A DNA stretch of 64,000 nucleotides, from NCBI RefSeq assembly GCF_003369915.1, contig NW_022881603.1:6927249-6991248 (forward strand), in the 5' to 3' direction. Shown here one piece after another: positions 10,370-22,425 of this stretch. The position numbers were made by a program, and so were the translations under genes. This DNA is from Drosophila miranda (taxonomy: Eukaryota; Arthropoda; Insecta; Diptera; Drosophilidae). The notes beneath the pieces are model-generated. The model searched no databases. It was given only the letters and a program-made list of their open reading frames with translations, and had not been told where the DNA came from. How positions within the stretch are numbered: the stretch's first letter is position 1; each line of letters begins with the position of its first letter.

Positions 10370-13300
10370 ATGGCAGACAACGTGCATAGTGGGGAATCCG
10401 AAATAAAGGTATAAATAATATAAATTCCAGTGCATATACATAAGTTTATACTTTTTGCTGAATTGTAAAAATGCATTCGCATTTGTTGCAGCCTCGCAGC
10501 TATCAGCTGCGTTTCGTGGATCATATTATGAAGAACAATGGGATAATCTACTTGCCGACCGGATCTGGCAAGACATACATACGTGGCCATCCTGGCCCTG
10601 AAGCGATTCTCCAAAGCCATGTACAAGTAAGTCGCTTGCATTTTTTTTCATACTAGAATTTTGCAAACACACTCATACATAAGCAAATACATATGTAGCT
10701 GTTGAACTGAATTCTCGGATTTGTTTACACTCCTACAGATCAATCGAGAAGGGCGGAAAACGAGCTATATTTATGTGCAATACAGTCGAGCTAGCCCGCC
10801 AGGAGGCAATGTCCGTGAGGAAGTTCTCAAATCCCAAAGTGGGGTTCTTTGTGGGGGAGCAGGGCGTCGACGACTGGTCGAAAATAAAATGGAGCCACGA
10901 AATAAGCGATAGCCAAGTTAGTGTCGAGCTCATGACGCCTCATCAAACCAATATGCATTTCTGATATTCGTTTATATAGAACGGATGCACTAGTATTTGT
11001 GCTTCCAAGTGCTTTACAAATTTGGACCTAGCTTTTTTTTCTAATTGAATTTTCTTATATCTTGCAACGACAATAGGTTCTGGTGGGCACAGCCCAAGTC
11101 ATGTTGAATATGGTCACCCAGAAGTACTTGGAGCTGAGCTCTGTGAGCATCGTGATTATAGACGAGTGCCACCATGGCACTGGCCACCATCCCTACCATG
11201 AGTTCATGCATCTGTTTTTACTCGCTGACCGAAACACGCCACTGCCGCGCGTTTTGGGACTGACGGGTGTACTCATTAAAGGCAACGAATTTAAGCTGGT
11301 CGCTCAAAAGCTCAGAGAGCTGGAGACGACCTACAGAAGCAATATCATCACCGTGTCCGACACGGAGGAATTGAAAAACGTGATGCTGTGAGACCTTTTA
11401 AGTCCTTTCCATAGAAGAAATCACGCTATAGCAGTTCTGTTTATTTTTTGCAGCTACTCCCCCAAACCAAGGGAGTGTTTAGTGACTTATCCAGACCAAG
11501 TGGGGAGCCTTGTGATCGGGCACGCCATACATAGATGCATTGAGCACTTCTACGTACGCCTAGACGATTTGGAGATTGGCAAACAGCCTACGCGCTATTC
11601 CAAGGGACTGTCGACCCCACGCGATCCGCACAAGAAAGGATATATAAAGACTCTGCTCAACGACTTCCAGTACCAGCTGGAGCACTACGGCCATGGCCAT
11701 AGTATCGGTGATTCTAGAGTTTGAAATCAAGCTGCATCAGTCGGAAACCCTTGCCCTGACCCACATATATAAGTTGGCCATCTGTCTGTGTAACCGGATC
11801 AATCACATGCTAAAGAAAAAGCTTCGCGATTTGGTCGACGATGATACGGAACCCGATGACGCAGTCCACACGGAGGAAACCATCATGAACTTTTCGACTC
11901 CTAAGGTGCAGAGATTTTTGCATTACGTGCAGAAAACGTTCTCGGGCAAGGATGCCAAGGATTTTTGCTGCTTGGTCTTCGTTGAGCGCCGGTATACGAG
12001 CAAATGCATATACCAATTGTTGAAGAAGTTCATTGCGGTTATTCCGGCGCTGCGCGATGTTCTCGTGCCGCAGTTTATGGTGGGCCGCAACTCAGTTTCA
12101 GCGGATTGTGAGAGCATCCTGGAGCGCAAGTGGCAAAAGTCGGTACGTTATGCCTCGGGCCTCAGCACAGAACATTATATTAAAAGTATATTATTCTCCC
12201 CTGTCGCAATCCCCATCAAAGGCCATTCATCAATTTAGGGATGGCGAAGCCAACCTGATGGTCTGTTCGAGCGTTCTAGAGGAAGGCATCGAAGTAAAGG
12301 CCTGCAATTACGTGTTGATCCTGGATCCTTTAAAGACATTTAACATGTACGTGCAGACGAAGGGGCGGGCTCGATCCAAGGAGGCCCAGTTTGTGCTTTT
12401 TTCCTCAGAGCTTGACCGCATAAAAACCAACCAACAAATCAATCAATATCGCCAAGCCCATACCGACATCGGAGAGTATTTAAAGGAGCGCGCCCTGGAT
12501 CGGCCCGAACCCCTGATGCAAGAGATAGCCGATCACTTCCACGAATTGATCCCACCATTTATAAACGAAAAAGGTGCCGTGCTGCTGCCTAGCAGTGTCG
12601 TGATGCTGCTCCACCGCTACTGCCAGAGCCTGCCCTCGGATGCATTCGGCTTTGCGGAGCCCTGGATCACACTAATCAGTTGGCACCAGAAGCGGGAACT
12701 CTTTGGCACACAGGCCGCAAGCAAAGAAGTCGTCTCTATCGAACTTCCACTCAGCTCGTCCGTGCGGGATAAAATTTATGTAAGCCCAAAATGGACTACC
12801 CAGCGTCTACAGTCAGTAATCATGTTCGAATCATTCCAGAGCGATCCCATAACTTCCGTTAAGGCGGCAAAAATATCGGCAGCCTTTAAGACCTGCATTA
12901 AACTGTACTCCTTCCCGTCACGCTTAAGGACCGGGTGACGGCGATAGCCGACTTTCACTTTGACCACTGGAAGAAATACAGCGACGATGGTGAGTCTTAT
13001 TCAATCAAATACCCACAAATTCTGTTTAATCATTCTCCTCCTTGGGTGCTTTTAGTTATCGATACGGTAAACAAGCAGAAACTCAAGCCGGAGACACAAA
13101 CTACCTTCAAGACCTCTTGTCCGACGGAGTTCTACGATTGCCGGCCACGGGTGGGTGAAGTCTGTTATGCCTATGAACATGCTAACGCGTAGGAACTTTG
13201 CGTTGCTGCTGAGGAAGCAGCTGCCGCCTCTCTCGAAGATGCCGCTGTTCTGCAACCAGGGCCCATTGCATGTGCAGGTTAGGGAGCACCCGCGAGAGCT

Positions 13301-16048
13301 GGTTATTGCAAGTGCGGAGCAGCTGGAGCAACTGCATCAGTTCCATGGAATGCTGTTCCGCGAACTGTCGAAGACCTGGCATCCCTGCTTTGTACTGGAT
13401 CGTCGAGGCAAGGACAACTCCTACTTGATCGTGCCTATAGCCGTGGGCGCAGAGCATCAGAATGTGGTGGACTGGCCGCTGGTTCGTCAGTTCCAGCGTC
13501 TGCCCACCCCGAAGCCTGTCAGTGTGAAGCAGCGCAAGGAACAGCGAGCGCCGCGTCCAGAGGACTATGAGGGGAAAATTGTGACTCAGTGGTATGCCAA
13601 CTTCGCGAGCAAGCGAATGCTCGTGCACAAGGTGCGCAGAGACCTGACTCCGAGCAGCCTGATGGAAAGCAACCACCAGAACACGAGCTATGGCGAGTTC
13701 ACCACGTCCAAGTATGGCGATGACATCGAAGGAATTGTTCGCATGGACCAGTTCCTGATCGAGGTGCGCGAGCTTACGGAGCAACTCAACTTCTATGTCC
13801 AGCAGCGGGGCAAGACGTCGGCCCAGAGCAAGGCCAGGGTCAAGATCATCCTCATTCCGGAGCTCTGCTTTAATTTCGATTTCCCCGGCGACCTCTGGAT
13901 AAAAGCAGTGTTTCTACCCAGCATCTTGAACCGGCTCCACTTCATGCTGCATTCTGAGGCATTACGACAACGCTTCAATACCTACCTGGGGCTGCAACAT
14001 CTGCCTCAAAATGGAGTTGACTATAGGCCAAAGCTCTTGGAGATCGACTGGTCGTTGCGCCGCAATGTGGATTCCCATGGCAATGCCGTTCCCAATGATT
14101 ATGAAGAAGGGTCACGCTCCATTCTGGAGCCCCTACCCATCAAAGAAGTAGAGATTGGGATGAAGACACTGCAGATACGCGACTTACAACATTCGTGGCA
14201 GCAGTACCTGGAACCTGTAGACCTACCCCGGAACATCATGTCCGCCTATACCGTGGAGTTGAACTATTACAACAATTTTATATCCGGCCAAGTGGCGTCT
14301 CTCGACAAAATGGAGCAGGACGACAGGGAGTTCTGGCTGGAGACGCAGTTCAAGATGCCTAAAGGGAACATCTATGAGACCAGGAGTCCAGCAATGCCCC
14401 TGCCGCCCGGCCTGCCCTGCTCCCGCCGACCAGCTCAGCTCCCAAACCACAGTCGTTGAATGTGTTGCCGGTTCTGATGAAGAGCGTCTCCGATGATCAC
14501 ATCACTCCGGCCCACCTGGGTGAGTTCCTGGCGGCCATCACCACAGCGGGATCTGCCGATGTTTATGATATGGAGCGAGCGGAGCTGTTGGGTGACTCGT
14601 TTCTCAAGATGAGTGCCAGTCTTTACCTGGCCAGCAGGTATCCCGACTGGAACGAAGGCACGCTCACGCAGGTCAAGTCGAGGCTGGTGTCCAACAAGAA
14701 CCTGATGTAATGCCTCAGGGAGACGGATATTCCCAGTCGTATTAGCTGCAGTCTGTTCGACCCCAGATTAACGTGGATGTGTGGACGGAGCAGCCGAGCT
14801 TTGCCAAACTGATTGGTCCCCATAATCTTTTCAATCTGGCCCTTAGTGACGAGGAGATTCTGGCAGGTCGTTGCAACAAGGATACCTATCGTCGCTTTGT
14901 GCAAGGTTGCAAGAGCAATCAGCAAGGCTATAATGCCGGCCGAGACTTCTCCTCCGGCGTGGAACTACTTCTTTGGTGAGGTCGCTGTTCAGAACAAGGT
15001 GGTGGCTGACACTCTGGAGGCCCTTCTGGGAGTCGTTGTGAGAAACTATGGATTGCAACATGGCTTCCGCATGCTGGAATACTTCGGCATTTGCAAGTCG
15101 GACGTTGATAAGCCATTGTCGCAGCTGCTCGATCTTCAGTTGAAGAGCACCAAGATGCGAGCCAACGCGAGCCCTGACGATATTGATGGCTTCCTGATCA
15201 ACCACTCCTATTTAGAGCAGAATCTGGGCTACGAATTCCGGGATCGGGGCTACCTCTTGCAGGCCCTGACGCATCCGTCGTTTCCCACCAATCGCTTGAC
15301 CGGCTGCTACCAGGAGCTAGAGTTCATTGGCGATGCCATACTCGATTTTCTCATCTCTGCATACATTTTCGAAAACAATACCAAGCTGCGTCCGGGCGAG
15401 CTCACGGATCTGCGCTCGGCATTGGTCAATAACACGACACTGGGATGCATCTGCGTGCGCCACAAGCTGCACCTCTTCATTCTGGCAGAGAACGCGTTGC
15501 TATCTGAGACCATCAGCAAGTTTGTGAAATTCCAAGGGAGCCAGGGACACAGAGTCACGAATCATGTACGTTTTCTGATCGAGGAGAGAGATGTGCAGCC
15601 CGTTATTCTGGACTTGGACGATGAAGTGGAGATGGCCATGGAAAATGAGTCGGAAGACGGTCCACGCATCGGTGCTTTCAACTTGGCGCAAAACGTAGAT
15701 GTCCCCAAGGCTTTAGGCGATGTCCTGGAGGCCCTTATCGCGGCCGTCTACCTGGATTGCCGGGATCTGCAGACAACCTGGCAGATGATCTACCATTTGT
15801 TTGAGCCCGTACTGAAGGAATTCTCCCAGGATATACCCATCAGCCCGATTCGTCAGCTCCATGAGCAAAAGCTGGCCAATCCCGTCTACGGTCCGCCCCT
15901 GGTAGACAAGGACGTTGTGATGATGTACTGCCAGTTCACCTGCATGGAGAAGACCATTCGGGTCACTGGTTTCGGCTCCAACAAGGACCAAGCCAAATTG
16001 GCTGCTGTCAAGAGCGCTCTTCAGAAATTGGCTAAATGTGATGCATAA
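10370..16048 (+). pseudogene. Dcr-2: Dicer-2, copy A (multiply disrupted)
   Basis: Dicer-2 is the cytoplasmic RNase III that cuts long dsRNA into siRNAs with R2D2/Loqs and feeds Ago2. Seven coding exons are recognisable: 10370-10408, 10492-10626, 10739-10916, 11077-11387, 11454-12142, 12222-12989 and 13056-16048. Motifs seen are Walker [13 protein letters not shown] box [12 protein letters not shown], helicase C motif [11 protein letters not shown], a PAZ-region block, RNase IIIa ([20 protein letters not shown]), RNase IIIb ([19 protein letters not shown]) and a C-terminal dsRBD ending KCDA. Lesions are a 4-bp insertion just after Walker A (about 10578), a 14-bp deletion (11690), a net 25-bp deletion (12911), a 56-bp deletion (13176), a frameshift (about 14395), a TAA (14707), a 37-bp deletion (14777) and a 1-bp insertion (about 14961). 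The RNase IIIb-dsRBD end remains open. Full-length function is excluded. Confidence 0.95.
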
Positions 16049-16333
16049 TCCATAGAACTACATACCATTGACCGTGACCCACAAAGTCTAAGCCTGACAC
16101 CCATTCTGAATATGTACAATTAATTAAATGGGTGTGATGCTTAGACTTTTATTGGTCACTGTATTATTTGTAAGCTTTTCATGAACAAAAAAGCATTTTT
16201 ACCAATTTGTTATACCTTTTTAAAAATTATTTTAATATGTAAAATAAAATCGCTATGTACCGCGTGTGCTCGTTTTAGCTAGATTTACAATGGGCTAGAT
16301 GGGCGGGCTACATCGTCAACGACGTCAATGCCA
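16049..16333 (+). other. Dcr-2 3' flank, copy A
   Basis: This 3'-UTR and flank is nearly identical to 33022-33306. AATAAA-type poly(A) signals are present (for example AAAATAAAATCG near 16241). A short inverted pair, GTCTAAGC and GCTTAGAC, lies at 16066 and 16140 and could fold the transcript end. No gene is visible. Confidence 0.6.
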
Positions 16334-18959
16334 TTTTTATACCCGATACTCAAAATGAGTATTGGGGTATATTAGATTTGTGGTAAAAGTGGATGTGTGT
16401 AACGTCCAGAAGGAATCGTTTCCGACCCCATAAAGTATATATATTCTTGATCAGCATCAATAGCCGAGTCGATTGAGCCCTGTCTGTCTGTCCGTCTGTC
16501 CGTCCGTCCGTCCGTCCGTCCGTCCCTTCAGCGCCTAGTGCTCAAAGACTATAAAAGCTAGAGCAACGATGTTTTGGATCCAGACTTCTGTGATATGTCA
16601 CTGCTACAAAAATATTTCAAAACTTCGCCCCGCCCACTTCCGCCCCACAAAGGACGAAAATCTGTGGCATCCACAATTTTAAAGATATGAGAAAACCAAA
16701 AACGTAGAATTGTAGAGAATGACCATATCTTTAAGCCTGCGGAATCTGAATTGGATCGTATTATTATTATAGCCAGCATCAAGAAAACAATTTCATTTTT
16801 TCTCGCTCTGTCTCTCTCTAACACACACGTAGCATAGGCGGCTTTGCTTAGAGTAAAACATTAGCGCCTAGATTTCAGAGACTACAAAAGCTAGAGCAAC
16901 CAAATTTGGTATCCACACTCCTAATATATCGGACCGAGACGAGTTTGTTTCAAAATTTCGCCACACCCCCTTCCGCCCCCGCAAAGGACGAAAATCTGGG
17001 GATAATCAAAAATCTCAGAGACTATTAAGGCTAGAGTAACCAAATTTGGTATCCGCACTCCTGTTAGATCTTACTATAAAACGTGTATCTCAAAATTTCA
17101 CCCCACCCCCTTCCGCCCACACAAAGGACGAAAATCTGTTGCATCCACAATATTGCACATTCGAGAAAACTAAAAACGCAGAATCATAGATAATGACCAT
17201 ATCTATCAGACTGCTGAATCTGGATCAGATCAGATCATTTTTATAGCCCATAGGAACAAATCAATTTGCAGTGGCTTTTTTTTTTTTTTTTTTCATGTGG
17301 AAAATTTGTATTTTATTGTAAACAAGTTTACTGCTACCTTTCGTGGCAACTTAATCTAGTTTTACATTTAAGGGGAAAAACAATTGATCACAGGAGATAC
17401 ATACTTAAACTTAATGTTACATATATGGAGTAGGTACATACATTATTTAGAATATTTACAAAAAGTTAATGAGATGTTATAGGAGGGATCTAGTAGGGAG
17501 ATCCAGTGGATGACTCCTTTTGAGTCTTCTTTTTCTTGGCGGGTTAATTAGACGTCTGGCTAGCGCATTAGGGTGACCACCAAGTCGTTGCAAGTACCTT
17601 GCTGCATGTAATTGTATAACATCGCCCACTTTGGGAACCTTTAGGTCCCTCTCGATGTCGCTGTTTCGTATGTACCATGGAGCATTGCATATTCGTCGTA
17701 GAATTTTTGACTGAGCAACTCTAATTTTATTTAAGTTGGTTTTTGACGCGATGCCGTAAACTTGAAGTGCGTATTTCCATATGGGGCTGAGGATGGACTT
17801 GTATATCGTGACTTTTCTGTACAGCGATAGCTTATTTCTTGGTGCAAGTAGCCACGCCATCTTTCCCGCTTTCGCCATCACAGACTGTCGAACCATGGTA
17901 GTATGGGTTTTGAAATTTAGTGACCTGTCGAGTACAACACCCAGGTATTTGTACGAGCTCTTGTGCGTAAGTGTGGAGCCCAGCATATTAATGCCTCCGC
18001 AAGAAAGTGTTCTCGTAGCAAAAGTAACATTAGCACATTTGCTGCTGTTGATGCCTATGTTCCATTTCTGAGCCCAGACCTCAAAGCTGCTCACATATTG
18101 TTGCAAAGCTTCCGTAGCTAGATTTATGCTTGGACTTCTGGTCAGCACTGCAGTGTCATCCGCGTAGGTTGCTATCAACACATCGTCCTCGTCCAACCCA
18201 GTTATTACCCTTGAGGAAGGCATATCGGCTGTATATAGGGTATATAACGTTGGTCCAAGAACGCTGCCTTGTGGGACGCCTGCACAGATTGGGCGCTTCG
18301 ATGATTTTGCTCCATTTACAACAACTCTAAAACTTCTGTCCATTAGAAAGCTACTCACCAGCTGGAATAGCTGCGGCGGCAATATGTTTCTCAGCTTAAA
18401 GAGGAGGCCATCATGCCACACCCTGTCAAACGCTTGTTGAATGTCCATAAACACAGCTACCGAATACATTTTTTGCTCCATTGCATCAAGCGAGAAGTTG
18501 ACCACTCGATGAAGTTGTTCTGGCGTGCCGTGACCTTGTCTAAATCCAAACTGCCACTTTGGAATTCTTTTCTTTACAGGTTCAAGCTGCATGATGCGGT
18601 TCAGTATCATTCTTTCCGCCATCTTCCCTAGCGCTGAGAGCAGGCTAATTGGTCTGTAGCCATCGACTTCTGTGTGTTGTTTTTCTGGCTTAGGTACCAT
18701 GGAGATTAGCGCCATCTTCCAGCAGGTAGGAAAGTGTCCTATCCTAAGAATGCTGTTGAGGAGCAGCACTATAATTTTGCAGTGGCTACGCAGCGCCCGA
18801 CGTCACGCTCAGACTGATTTTCTGTCTCTCTCGCACGCACTCTTTGTCGTGTCGTTTAATATTAGCGGCGTCTGCCGGAGGAGAGCCATACTGACTTAGT
18901 ATCGGGTATAACTGTAGAGTTGCGGTGTCCGCAGCAACTCACAACGTTCCCCCTCGTTT
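16334..18959 (+). mobile_element. INE-1/DINE-1-type Helitron (ISY-like) 1, split by a jockey LINE
   Basis: A non-autonomous Helitron of the INE-1/DINE-1 family. It begins TTTATACCCGATACTC and carries the family-typical TTCTTGATCAGCATCAATAG, GTCTGTCCGTCC microsatellite and CCGCCCC(A)CAAAGGACGAAA blocks. It ends with CAACTCACAACGTTCCCCCT followed by CGTT. A jockey-group LINE (17276-18775) interrupts it. It sits directly at the A/B unit junction: unit B starts 14 bp after its end. Confidence 0.85.
17276..18775 (-). mobile_element. 5'-truncated jockey-group LINE nested in the Helitron
   Basis: A minus-strand LINE fragment with a T-run (its poly(A) tail) at 17277-17293. The target-site duplication TTTGCAGTGGC lies at 17265-17275 and 18776-18786, matching Helitron sequence on both sides. 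Its one ORF (17477-18769, 430 residues, open) is the reverse transcriptase and C-terminus: RPISLLSALGKMAERMI, FGFRQGHGTPEQLHRV, FMDIQQAFDRVWHDGL, GVPQGSVLGPTLYTLYTADM and catalytic TYADDTAVL. There is no RNase H, in line with the jockey clade. The endonuclease half and ORF1 were lost by 5' truncation. Confidence 0.9.
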
Positions 18960-18974
18960 ATATTTACAATAAAG

Positions 18975-19779
18975 TGCAGAGTGCACTCTACATTCATTTG
19001 ATCCGAGTGTCCATGCAACAGCGGTGGCTTCTGTTCAGGCCTCTGCAGATACATATATTATGTGCCTTAGAAACTACAAATTAGAGTAAAGTAACATTGG
19101 AGGAAACAACAAATGTTTAAATGTTCCAAAGATCTGTAAGATTCTGTATGAAACTGGAATAAACTCAATTTAAATAAAAATTGTTCTTCTCAGACCATAA
19201 ATCCTACGTCGCATCGATATTCATTATATTTTATGCCTCGACTTTGGCTAATTTGTCAAGCCTTTATTTACTCCAATTGAGTTTCTCCACTCCCACAGCG
19301 GTCCCTCGGCAATAAAAGTGCAAGTGACAAATGGTGGGGGCAGACCAGACCAGGCCCATAGAAGAACTTCAAGACCAGAGTCAGAGCTCAATTAGATTTC
19401 ATTAAATTGTTGCAACAGCGAACGAAATGCGAGCACAAATGAAAATGAAAATGAGAGTTAATTGCACTAATCACTTGTGCGCGAATAAACAAATGTCTAG
19501 AGCAGCGAACTGCAGTGAACTGTAACGAAGAATTATTGTACCCGGGAGAGGAGAGGGCGAAAAATCGAAAGCTAATCAACTGTCGAATGGTGGCGGGGCG
19601 GCGGTCGTCGGAAGAGTAAATAACAAAGACGAATGGGGTTCGGCGTTTGGCGCTCGGCTTCGTATTGAGATTTATCTGGTTTAACAATGCTCTTAAAGCC
19701 TCTAGAAACAAACATAATACGCGTAAATTATTAAAAATAATGGGCATTCGTGTGTGTTGAGCTGATGGAGGGATTAATT
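18975..19779. other. 3' flank of fibrinogen-related gene, copy B
   Basis: Near-identical to 1-772 and 35542-36348. It keeps the segment containing ACATAATACGCGTAAA (about 19696-19731) that copy A lacks. No gene is visible. Confidence 0.75.
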
Positions 19780-21042
19780 TTAATGAATTTTTAGGGGTAC
19801 TGTACGCTTGGTCCTCGGTAAATCGTTCAGCTCCATTTGGCTCTTTGGACGGACTAGCATCTGTACGGATCTCAGAGATCTGAAGCTATACCATTGCTCC
19901 CAGAAAATGCCCTGGACATTGTCCACCTCGCCCTTGAAGTACTTGCCATTCAAATTGCTATGGGAAGAGGATATTAACTGAATAATTCGTATGTGTTTGT
20001 GTGATACTCAGTGGACGGATGAATTACCTTCGCGAACAGAAGTCGTACCACCAGGCTCCGTGGTGATACTCGGCGCAATTCATATGCGTAAATTCACCGT
20101 TATCCCTATCGAAGGTTGAGAATTTCATCTTGTCATGGGTGCGTAACGCGTCGCTGGAATTTCCTTGATAATACCCGAGCTTATGTAGAGCTCATGAGGC
20201 TGGGAGCTGGTCAGGCGGTGTAGTTTTTCGAGGCCAATAAAGAACTGCCCGTTGAGCTTGCCAAACCCTTTCCTGTACTGATCCCAGTTGCGATAGAAGT
20301 TCACAGAGCCATCCAGTCGACGGTGAATAGCCATCCATCCAGGACCGGCGGCCGTGAGACCCTCACAGGACTCCAGAAAGGGCAGGAACCCTGGCAAATG
20401 GATCAAATGAATCCCAGACGACATGCCGTAGGGCATACAAGAGGTGGTGGCTGCCTCCCAGTCTGCCAACAGGTCGTCCTTCTTCTCCCTGAATTTACCT
20501 TCAAAATATACGACTTTGGCTCTCAGATGATCGATCAATGCCGCACTGGAGGTGTTCTGTTTTCTTAAATCAGTCAACACGTGCTGTTTCCTCTTCAATC
20601 TGGTCTCGTAGACCTTGACCTTCTGCTCGAGTTCCTTGATTTGATCCGCCTTTTCCTTCAGTTTGGCTGTATATTCTGTGAGATTCTCAAATCTCTTCAG
20701 TCGATCGTCGTCAGTGTGTTCCTTGGTTTGAAGCTTTTTTATTTCATTTCCTCTGTCCTTGATAGTGGCTGCACTCTCTGCTATTTTACCCATATAAACG
20801 TCCAATAGATCATCCAGATCTCCTTTGCTAATGCGAATGGTTTTGTGCTGATCAATGTGGACTTCTGCCAACTTCTCGTGCACGGCTGTGACATTGGCAA
20901 TGGACATGCTACTTGACGGTACTACTTCAGTTTTGTTCTTCAAGTCTATAATGGCAGCCTTGGTTGGCTTAAGCTTGTGGGTGGCCTCAAAGGACCAAGG
21001 TACAGCCAAAAGAATCAGCAGTAAAACGAAATAGTTTTCCAT
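19780..21042 (-). pseudogene. Fibrinogen-related secreted protein, copy B (internal deletion)
   Basis: Same gene as copy A: signal peptide from the ATG at 21042, coiled coil, fibrinogen domain. Copy B alone keeps the junction LPGFLPFLESCEGLTAAGPG in frame, so coiled coil and fibrinogen domain are continuous here. An 88-bp deletion near 20180 removes the middle of the fibrinogen domain and shifts the frame, giving a premature end after HELYISSGIIKE. Short GAGC/AAGC homology at the deletion ends suggests a replication or repair slip. Downstream coding sequence (WWYDFC region near 20030-20090 and the last exon) is still present but out of frame. Confidence 0.87.
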
Positions 21043-21363
21043 TGTGAGTCGTATTCTCCGAACCATGCACATTGCAATCAAAATTAAACTGAGATCGCAA
21101 ACGAAATGCATTTTGAATAAATTAACTGTTCAAATCCGGAAGATAATCCAAAGCTGATTGCTGATAAGAATTACTGCACTTCCAAGCCGCACTTGAACTT
21201 GAAAGTGTACTTGCACAGCTGCGTTTGATTCGTTTGTTAAACATAGCTGGGCTTAAATTTAAAGTTTATTTTAAATACATATATTTAAATTATTTTAATA
21301 TATTAATTCAATACATTGTTTTTTTAAAATAATAGTATATATATAAATAAATAATAAAATAAA

Positions 21364-22425
21364 ATGGAATACGCTGTGGTCTGTGCCAAAAAAAGCTGTA
21401 AGAAGCAGATAACCCACGATCAGCCGAATGTCCCCTGCTGGCTCTGCGACAGCGTAGTGCACGCAAAATGCGCTGGATTTTCTGGCCTCGTGAGTGATTC
21501 TATAGCCAAACGTAATGGCTTGCATTACAGTTGCGAGGCATGCCGTGCGGTGGAGAAAGACATGGTGGCTTTCATGAGGCAGACGCGGAGTGGCTTTAAG
21601 GAGCTGACCGTTGGTTTTAAAAACCAATACGATCGGCTCCTAGCCATGGAGGCTCAGTTTAGCGGTTTAAAACTGCTGAATGAGTCTCCGAGGCGCAAAA
21701 AGGTCACTCCGCGGGATCTGCAATTGCCAACCGTCACTCAGCCGTGCGCCGCCGAAAAACTGACTCCGACCACTCCAAGTGTGCAGCAGTTGATCTCGTT
21801 TGCCACTCCAAGGGCAACGACAGCTGCTGGCGACGCAGATTCGGTAGCCGAATTCATCGCCTCGGAGAATGTGCAGCCAAGTACGTCTGCAGCGTCCGTG
21901 TCCGTGGTGTCCGCAAGTTCGCTAGTTGTCCCGTCTATACCGATCCCACCAGTAAATAGACGTTCCGGACCTCCGGATATTGCCACCACAGGTACTAGGC
22001 CTGTGGTGACTAAACCACTGGTGGGAGTCCCACCAAAACGACAAGTTTTTGTTTCACGGCTGGCCCCTGACCTCACATCTAATGATGTAATTGCTTTTAT
22101 TCAAAGCAAAATAAAAGCCGTGGGTTTAAAGGTGGAGAAATTTAACTTCTCTTATGCCAGGGAGATAGCCTCGTTTAAGATAAGCATCTCCCCAACTCAA
22201 TTTGACACCATTTGCTCCGCCAAATTTTGGCCGGAGCATTTGGTGGTGAAGGAGTTTAAGGCTAAGAAGAAGAATAGGCCCCCATATCCCTTCCAAACCT
22301 TTCCAGTGTGCCACCCTCAACCTCAACCTCAACTTCCTCTTCCTCAACTTCCCGTCTTGCTTCCACCTTTCCAAAAAACTAACTTCTCTTTTAGTAACCT
22401 ATCAGAATGTAAGAGGCTTGCGTAG
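21364..22425 (+). CDS. LINE ORF1 with PHD-like zinc finger
   Basis: A 353-residue open frame. The N-terminus has Cys/His spacing like a PHD finger (CAKKSCKKQ, CWLCDSVVHAKCAGF, YSCEAC), followed by a Ser/Thr/Pro-rich linker and an RRM-like block (KRQVFVSRLAPDLTSNDVIA, with KVEKFNFSYAREIASFKIS). PHD plus RRM-like ORF1 proteins are known in LINEs, where they bind element RNA. The last 50 or so residues (PQPQPQLPLPQ region) look out of frame, because the ORF2 start lies in another frame over the same bases, so the C-terminus may be altered. Confidence 0.7.
   Translation: MEYAVVCAKKSCKKQITHDQPNVPCWLCDSVVHAKCAGFSGLVSDSIAKRNGLHYSCEACRAVEKDMVAFMRQTRSGFKELTVGFKNQYDRLLAMEAQFSGLKLLNESPRRKKVTPRDLQLPTVTQPCAAEKLTPTTPSVQQLISFATPRATTAAGDADSVAEFIASENVQPSTSAASVSVVSASSLVVPSIPIPPVNRRSGPPDIATTGTRPVVTKPLVGVPPKRQVFVSRLAPDLTSNDVIAFIQSKIKAVGLKVEKFNFSYAREIASFKISISPTQFDTICSAKFWPEHLVVKEFKAKKKNRPPYPFQTFPVCHPQPQPQLPLPQLPVLLPPFQKTNFSFSNLSECKRLA

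Larger units (their letters stand above)
1..18972. repeat. Tandem unit A (fibrinogen-related gene + Dcr-2 module)
   Basis: This is the first of three direct copies of a module. It starts inside the motif GTGCAGAGTGCACTCTAC, which recurs at the start of units B (18973) and C (35540). The order is: fibrinogen gene 3' flank, fibrinogen gene (minus), LINE insertions, Dcr-2 upstream region, Dcr-2 (plus), 3' flank and a Helitron containing a jockey fragment. It reads nearly identically to unit B outside the transposons. The left edge is cut by the window, so more units may lie upstream. Confidence 0.9.

Noticed and set aside
10721-10964. Overlapping frames in the third Dcr-2 coding exon that differ from the Dicer frame
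   Set aside because: Splice phase and Dicer similarity fix the real frame ([13 protein letters not shown]); the others are shadows.
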